From: Clostridium sp. AM22-11AC
GTDB taxonomy: Bacteria; Bacillota; Clostridia; Lachnospirales; Lachnospiraceae
Length of the DNA stretch: 39,296 nucleotides
Assembly: GCF_003473545.1 (NCBI RefSeq)
Contig: NZ_QUCM01000008.1
Location: 1 to 39,296, forward strand
Direction of reading: 5' to 3'
This document shows positions 35,136-39,296 of the stretch, in pieces. The notes below the pieces were generated by a model. That model did no database searches and had not been told where the DNA came from. It saw only the letters and a program-made list of their open reading frames with translations. Every line of letters starts with the position of its first letter. Position 1 is the stretch's first letter. The translations under genes were made by a program, and so were the position numbers.

Positions 35136-36806
35136 TCAGGCAGTGACCTGTTCCACCTCCGGGATGGGTTTGAGATTAAAATGAATTTCGATAGAAATGT
35201 GTCTTGTTTTATCTTCGTCAATGCGCTCATGCACGACGATTTCTTTGATTAAGCGGTTAAGGGTGGCTGCGTCCAGCTCTGTGATATTGGCGTATTCCTG
35301 AATGGCTTCCACCCATTGTTTTGCGTCATTGGCAAGCTGGACTTCATCGGACAGCCGCTTCCTGCCCTCGGACACTTTTGTTTTAAGCTCCGTCTGCTCA
35401 GTCTGTGTCTTTTCCAGCATGGTGTTGAAATTCTGCTCACTGATACGCCCTGCAATCATATCCTCATAAAGCCGCATTACCATTTTGTCCAGAACCTCAA
35501 TCCGTTCCTCGTCCCTTGTAAGGGAACGTTCCATTGCTTCCCGTTGTTCCCGCTGCTCGGCTTCACAGGTATTGGTCAGGCGGTCGGCAACCGCTTCCCC
35601 GTCCATCAGGGCAGCTCTGGCACATTCCCGGATTTTCCGCAGCACATGGCTGTAAAGGGTGTCATAGTCAATCCGGTGCTGGGTGCAGTGGTTCTTTCCA
35701 AAGGCATTGTAGGTCTTGCAGGAGTAAATCTGCTGGGGATATTTTGCGTTTGTGTAGCGTATCGTCAGAGACTTCCCACACTCGCCGCATTTTATCAGTC
35801 CGGCAAACAGGCTGATTTCATTGGTCTGCCCCGGGCGCTGGCGGGATTTCAGCTTGTTCTGCACAATATCAAAGCTCATGCGGTCAATCAGCGGTTCATG
35901 CTGTCCCTCCACCACAATCCAGTCCTCCGGCTTCTTTTCTCCGATCGTGCCGATTTTGAAACGGTAGTCTTTTTTCTGGGAAGCAATCGCCCCGGTGTAG
36001 ACGGGATTCATCAAAAGGTCTTTGATAACGGAGAAGTCCCACATATACCGCCCATTTTCCGGGTCTTTCTTTTCCCATTTGGTACGGGTATTGCGAAGCC
36101 CCCGTTCCCGGTTCCACCATGTGGGGCAGGGGATTTTTTCTTCCTCCAGCCGTCTGCGGATATAGTTCGGACCATGACCGTTTAGGGCATATCCGAAAAT
36201 CAGCCGCACAATCGGGGCGGTTTCCTCGTCAATGAGCAGATGGTTTTTGTCCTCCGGGTCTTTCCGATACCCAAACGGGGCAAGACACCCGGTAAACTGT
36301 CCTTTCTGCGCTTTCAGAAGATAAGAGGAATGGACTTTCTTAGAAATGTCCTTGCTGTACATCTCGTTCAGGATATTTTTGAACGGGGCGATGTCGTTGT
36401 TATCCCGCAGGGTGTCGATACCATCATTCATGGCGATATAGCGGACACCGTTTCTTGGGAAAAAGTCCTCAATCAAATGCCCGGTTTGCAGATAGTTCCG
36501 CCCCAGTCGGCTGAGGTCTTTCGTGATGACAAGGTTGATTTGCCTGCGCTCAATGGCTCTCAACATTCTCTGTAAATCAGGACGCTCCATATTAAGACCT
36601 GTGAAGCCATCGTCCTGATAGACTGCCACAACCTCCCATCCCTGCTTTTCGCAGTATTTTTCCAGCATATCCCGCTGGTTGGCGATACTGGCACTTTCGC
36701 CTTGCAGGTCATCGTCCTTTGACAGCCTGCAATAGACCGCCGCACGATAGCCCCCGGCAAGTGCCGAACCGATTGTTCTGTATTCCATTTCGTTCATCAT
36801 AGCCAT
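35136..36806 (-). CDS. Large serine recombinase, TnpX-type
   Basis: 556 aa. The resolvase domain has the catalytic serine in 'YCRLSKDDD' (Ser29) and arginines in 'SRLGRN' (Arg100, Arg103). The recombinase domain (about 165-330) is followed by a zinc ribbon (CGECG...YSC...C, about 344-378), a long coiled coil (about 410-490) and a C-terminal part resembling DUF4368. It should excise and insert the element by recombination at a two-base crossover, as TnpX does for Tn4451. It begins at the base following the TAA of the 65-aa gene (TAAATG), with only a weak ribosome site, so it relies on coupled translation. The gene lies at the very end of the element next to the maff2 junction, as expected for the integration gene. 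Confidence 0.92.
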   Translation of the reverse strand: MAMMNEMEYRTIGSALAGGYRAAVYCRLSKDDDLQGESASIANQRDMLEKYCEKQGWEVVAVYQDDGFTGLNMERPDLQRMLRAIERRQINLVITKDLSRLGRNYLQTGHLIEDFFPRNGVRYIAMNDGIDTLRDNNDIAPFKNILNEMYSKDISKKVHSSYLLKAQKGQFTGCLAPFGYRKDPEDKNHLLIDEETAPIVRLIFGYALNGHGPNYIRRRLEEEKIPCPTWWNRERGLRNTRTKWEKKDPENGRYMWDFSVIKDLLMNPVYTGAIASQKKDYRFKIGTIGEKKPEDWIVVEGQHEPLIDRMSFDIVQNKLKSRQRPGQTNEISLFAGLIKCGECGKSLTIRYTNAKYPQQIYSCKTYNAFGKNHCTQHRIDYDTLYSHVLRKIRECARAALMDGEAVADRLTNTCEAEQREQREAMERSLTRDEERIEVLDKMVMRLYEDMIAGRISEQNFNTMLEKTQTEQTELKTKVSEGRKRLSDEVQLANDAKQWVEAIQEYANITELDAATLNRLIKEIVVHERIDEDKTRHISIEIHFNLKPIPEVEQVTA

Positions 36807-37004
36807 TTACCCACACAATCCAGACGGTATCTGGCTCTTTTGAACCTCATCTTCATTATAGCCTATATCTTTCTTTTTAGCAAGATATTCTTTTGTATTT
36901 GTTTTACCGTATTTCTGGGAAATCAGACTGACGAACACATCGGTTGCGTCCAGTTCCCCGTCAAATACAGTGGTCACATGAATCTCTGTTTTGTTTTTTG
37001 CCAT
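36807..37004 (-). CDS. Small protein coupled to the serine recombinase
   Basis: 65 aa: 'TEIHVTTVFDGELDATDVFVSLI' followed by a basic, Lys-rich stretch and a short tail. GGAGG precedes the ATG at 37004 by 10 bases. The stop codon abuts the recombinase start. Small proteins of this look often sit directly upstream of TnpX-type recombinases in gut Firmicutes elements. A role as recombination accessory or directionality factor is conceivable but unproven, and no family name is recognised. Confidence 0.7.
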   Translation of the reverse strand: MAKNKTEIHVTTVFDGELDATDVFVSLISQKYGKTNTKEYLAKKKDIGYNEDEVQKSQIPSGLCG

Positions 37005-37050
37005 AGGCAGTTATCCTCCATACATGAAAATAGCCAGACAGAGGGTGTCG

Positions 37051-37233
37051 GCAACGAAGTCCGGCAACGGGCTTCAAAAGACCTTGCAAACAATCTCAAT
37101 CTGGCGATGGTTACTATTTATACTTTTCTTTTATTTTTCTGTTGTTTTGGTTGTTATAAGGGAGAAAAGCCCGGAAATAAGGGGTTTTCCCCGGCAACCG
37201 GCTCGGCAACGGGATAGCAACAGGGGGTGCAAC
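37051..37233. repeat. Regularly spaced GCAAC repeats between recombinase and helicase genes
   Basis: The 241-base gap (37005-37245) has six GCAAC copies: at 37051 and 37064 (13 bases apart) and at 37194, 37206, 37217 and 37229 (12, 11 and 12 apart). Most are extended to CGGCAACGG-like. Helical-turn spacing suggests iterons bound by a replication or recombination protein. The middle of the gap is AT-rich (37110-37160). Confidence 0.4.
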
Positions 37234-37245
37234 GGGCTGCCATTT

Positions 37246-38640
37246 TCAGAACGGAAGCTCCATCTGTTCTGTGACCTCCACAAAACCGTCCATCGTTTTT
37301 TCAGACGGGTTGCATAAGTCCGTTGCCGGGTTTTCACGCTCCCAGCCCTTTTGTCTGCCATATTCGGAAAACATTCTTGGGTTCGGGAAGTACCGCCAGC
37401 CAGAAATGCACTGGTTCATAATCTCGTTGATTTCCCGGATTTCCCATTGCTTCGGCTCGTCAAAGGCATGGTTCAAGGCTCCCTTATAGAGCTGCTTGGA
37501 GCAGACCATGCTCCCGGTGTACTTATCAAGATACGCCTGTATCATCCCGGCTTTGGTGTCCTCCGGCATAAAATCCCGCTGGTGTTCTTTGAGATACCGC
37601 TGCATGGCAGGGCTGAAAGCCAGCTTGAACCTGCCGCTTCTGTAAATTTCCATCGCTTCTGCCCACATCTGCTCGATATAGGCTCTGGAAGCGGCTTCGT
37701 CCTCCAAAATGTGAACCTCGGCTTGCTCTGGGTACACCATGACGGGGATAAAGCGGCGGTTGCCGGAACGGTCAAGGGGCAGGAAGTCAAGGGCATTGGA
37801 AGTGCCGCCAAACACGCACTGACGGGGGCGGTCTGCTGGGTGGGTTTCATAGGGTATCTTGTAAACCTCTTTCTGTCGGCTTAAAAATGACTTGATTTCC
37901 TCAATGCTCTTGGCGTTGGCGGTTGCCATCATTTCCGACATTTCGATAATCCAGTGACCTTGCAGCTTGCGGTACACATTGTCATCGTCCAGCTTCCGCA
38001 AATCATCGGAGAACCACTCGTCCCGGACTGCCAGCAGACGGAAGAAAGTGGACTTGCCAGCCCCCTGACCGCCGACCAGACAGAGCATGATTTCAAACTT
38101 GCACCCCGGCTGAAAGGCTCGTGAGATTGCACCCAGCAGGAACAGCTTCAATGCTTCATAGGTGTAATCGTCTGCGTCAGCCCCCAGAAAGTGCCGCAGG
38201 CAGAAGCGGATTCGCTCTGTCCCGTCCCACACAAGGGAACTTAAATAATCCCGGATGGGGTGGTACTTGTTTTCATTCGCCACAATCCCGATGGCATTAT
38301 CAATCTTTTTCTCATTGGTAAGCCCATAGGTTTCTTCCAGATAGAGAAGCAGATACTTCATATCCGTATCGTTCAGGGCTGTGCTTTCTCTGTGAAAACC
38401 GATGGGCTTTATGATGTCCTTGCGGTCGGTCAGGATGTTGTATGCGATAGCCCCGGAAAGCAGAGGGTCACGCTGGAATACGGTCAGGCAGTTCCGTATG
38501 CTCTGGCGGACACCGCCTTTCTCGGTGGTTTCCAGCCCCGCCTTGATTTCCTCAATGCTCTGGGGCGGCTGCATGGCGTTCATGGTGTTTTTTAGTTCTT
38601 GCTGCGTCTGCGGCTGCAAGCTCTGCCATTCGCTGTTCAA
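37246..38640 (-). CDS. VapE-like (virulence-associated E) helicase/ATPase
   Basis: 464 aa matching the virulence-associated E family (PF05272), which are SF3-like replication ATPases of phage satellites and small mobile elements. Walker A is 'GGQGAGKSTFFR' (about 188-199), the Walker B-like segment is 'GHWIIEMSEM' and a sensor region is 'FGGTSN..DFLPLDRSGNRRF'. It probably unwinds the element's origin together with the primase. The frame starts at a TTG (38640) with AAGGA 11 bases upstream. A later ATG at 38583 is possible but has no ribosome site. It overlaps the primase gene by 89 bases. The C-terminus ends in QMELPF, resembling a sliding-clamp-binding tail. Confidence 0.85.
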   Translation of the reverse strand: MNSEWQSLQPQTQQELKNTMNAMQPPQSIEEIKAGLETTEKGGVRQSIRNCLTVFQRDPLLSGAIAYNILTDRKDIIKPIGFHRESTALNDTDMKYLLLYLEETYGLTNEKKIDNAIGIVANENKYHPIRDYLSSLVWDGTERIRFCLRHFLGADADDYTYEALKLFLLGAISRAFQPGCKFEIMLCLVGGQGAGKSTFFRLLAVRDEWFSDDLRKLDDDNVYRKLQGHWIIEMSEMMATANAKSIEEIKSFLSRQKEVYKIPYETHPADRPRQCVFGGTSNALDFLPLDRSGNRRFIPVMVYPEQAEVHILEDEAASRAYIEQMWAEAMEIYRSGRFKLAFSPAMQRYLKEHQRDFMPEDTKAGMIQAYLDKYTGSMVCSKQLYKGALNHAFDEPKQWEIREINEIMNQCISGWRYFPNPRMFSEYGRQKGWERENPATDLCNPSEKTMDGFVEVTEQMELPF

Positions 38641-39196
38641 GCTGTATCACATCCTTTCCGTAGTCCGCAATCAAAGCCGCTTTTTCCTCTGTCTCCCCGA
38701 ACAGCAGCACATCCAGCAGATATTCCACATGGGCTTGCTTTTGTAAGGCTTCCACAAACCGGGGATGAAAGGCTTCCTCTGGGGAGTGCGGGGCATATTC
38801 CGTTCTCCATGCCCGAAGCAGGTGGAGATAATCGGCAAGGATACGGAAGCAGCGGTTCTTTGCTTCCTGAAACTGTTCCTCCGGGGATTTCTGCTGGGGC
38901 TTGGGCTTTTTTGCCTTTCCCGGCGGTTTCCAGTCCTCATAGGAAAGCCCAAAGTCATTTGCCAGTTGTACGGCGGCTTCTTTCTTTGCCAGCCCATACA
39001 GGGCGGCGGCAAAATCAATCACATCCCCATCCGCACCGCAGCCGAAGCAGTGGTAACGCCAATCCAGCTTCATGCTTGGGGTTTTATCATTATGGAACGG
39101 GCAGCAAGCCATCCCGTTCCGACCTACATGGATTCCATAATGCTCCGCAGCCTGTCTTGTTGTGACGGACTGCTTCACAGCTTCAAATACATTCAA
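38552..39196 (-). CDS. CHC2 zinc-finger primase-like protein
   Basis: 214 aa. The N-terminal CHC2-type zinc finger has ligands Cys32 (CCPFH), His35, Cys50 and Cys53 (CFGCG), followed by 'GDVIDFAAALYG' as in DnaG primases. The remainder is helical and charged with no catalytic Toprim domain, so the protein is either a primase-associated DNA-binding subunit or relies on the VapE-like partner for activity. TTG start at 39196, with GGAGG at 39204-39208, 7 bases away; the nearby ATG at 39192 is out of frame. It overlaps the helicase gene, making a two-gene replication module. Confidence 0.85.
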   Translation of the reverse strand: MNVFEAVKQSVTTRQAAEHYGIHVGRNGMACCPFHNDKTPSMKLDWRYHCFGCGADGDVIDFAAALYGLAKKEAAVQLANDFGLSYEDWKPPGKAKKPKPQQKSPEEQFQEAKNRCFRILADYLHLLRAWRTEYAPHSPEEAFHPRFVEALQKQAHVEYLLDVLLFGETEEKAALIADYGKDVIQLEQRMAELAAADAARTKKHHERHAAAPEH

Positions 39197-39223
39197 ATCT
39201 ATCCCTCCTTGAAAATAAGAAAA

Positions 39224-39258
39224 GCACCTGACATTCTCTGATTGAAAATGGCAAGTGC
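39224..39258 (-). terminator. Terminator-like hairpin before the primase gene
   Basis: GCACCTG (39224-39230) pairs with CAAGTGC (39252-39258) with one G-U pair. On the minus strand TTTTCTTATTTT follows. It lies 28 bases before the TTG start, the same arrangement as before several ICE genes. The remaining bases to 39296 show no gene. Confidence 0.45.
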
Positions 39259-39296
39259 CTGTTAAAGTTCCATATCCTGTTGTCTGTGTTTCGCCT

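Larger units (their letters stand above)
35049..39296 (-). mobile_element. Nested serine-recombinase element inserted in the ICE (partial)
   Basis: From the maff2 break to the right edge the base composition becomes clearly GC-richer and the gene set changes to a TnpX-type recombinase, a VapE-like helicase and a primase-like protein, with no conjugation genes. This marks a separate integrated element, probably a mobilisable or satellite element that hitchhikes on the ICE. The left end is at about 35046-35052; the other end is outside the window. Confidence 0.7.

Noticed and set aside
35070..35252. 60-codon plus-strand frame across the nested element end
   Set aside because: It overlaps the recombinase 3' end and its hairpin on the opposite strand and has no ribosome site.
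35316..36185. 289-codon plus-strand frame opposite the serine recombinase
   Set aside because: It is antisense to a gene with intact catalytic residues and has no ribosome site or recognisable domain.

Overview
The window comes from a Gram-positive Clostridia genome, most likely a gut Lachnospiraceae-type Firmicute. This is inferred from strong GGAGG ribosome sites, TTG and GTG starts, and the mobile-element protein families present. No rRNA, tRNA or CRISPR array was seen. Nearly the whole window is mobile DNA: an integrative conjugative element (ICE) of the Tn1549/CTn4 type, its cargo, and a second element nested inside it.

Left cargo (about 1-6830, minus strand): a MecA/PBP2a-like class B penicillin-binding protein is followed by three paralogous envelope proteins in an overlapping operon, then a small membrane-anchored protein behind its own promoter. 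Upstream of the PBP lie three tandem promoters. Each has a BlaI/MecI-type operator (TTACA-NN-NGTAA) in its -35/-10 spacer. A fourth operator-like palindrome sits at the promoter of the last gene. No blaI/blaR1 pair is present in the window. The cassette looks like a beta-lactam-inducible cell-wall module.

Mobilisation and defence (about 7040-10250, plus strand): an oriT-like, repeat-rich stretch, a strong promoter and a leader attenuator precede mobC and a MOBP-type relaxase. Behind them is a compact module with its own promoter: an Abi_2/HEPN abortive-infection protein followed by a predicted ~70-nt two-hairpin RNA with its own promoter and terminator. This is the most intriguing unit in the window. 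It resembles an RNA toxin-antitoxin or Abi-ncRNA defence system.

Transfer region (34958 down to 10245, minus strand): VirB6-like protein, PrgI, VirB4 ATPase, M23+NlpC/P60 wall hydrolase, DUF4315 protein, DUF4366 surface protein, topoisomerase III, an AT-rich HEPN-like cargo gene, a small ICE protein, a giant methylase/SNF2 helicase (about 2844 aa), an ArdC/LtrC-like polyvalent protein (about 1343 aa) and a TTRAP-type protein. Intrinsic-terminator-like hairpins stand 20-35 nt in front of several of these genes, which hints at processive antitermination or attenuation.

Nested element (about 35049 to the right edge, minus strand): GC-richer DNA carrying a TnpX-type large serine recombinase, a small partner protein, a VapE-like helicase and a CHC2 zinc-finger primase-like protein. 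It interrupts the maff2-like gene of the ICE, whose C-terminal 28 codons survive next to virB6. The rest of maff2 and the coupling protein gene should lie beyond the right edge.
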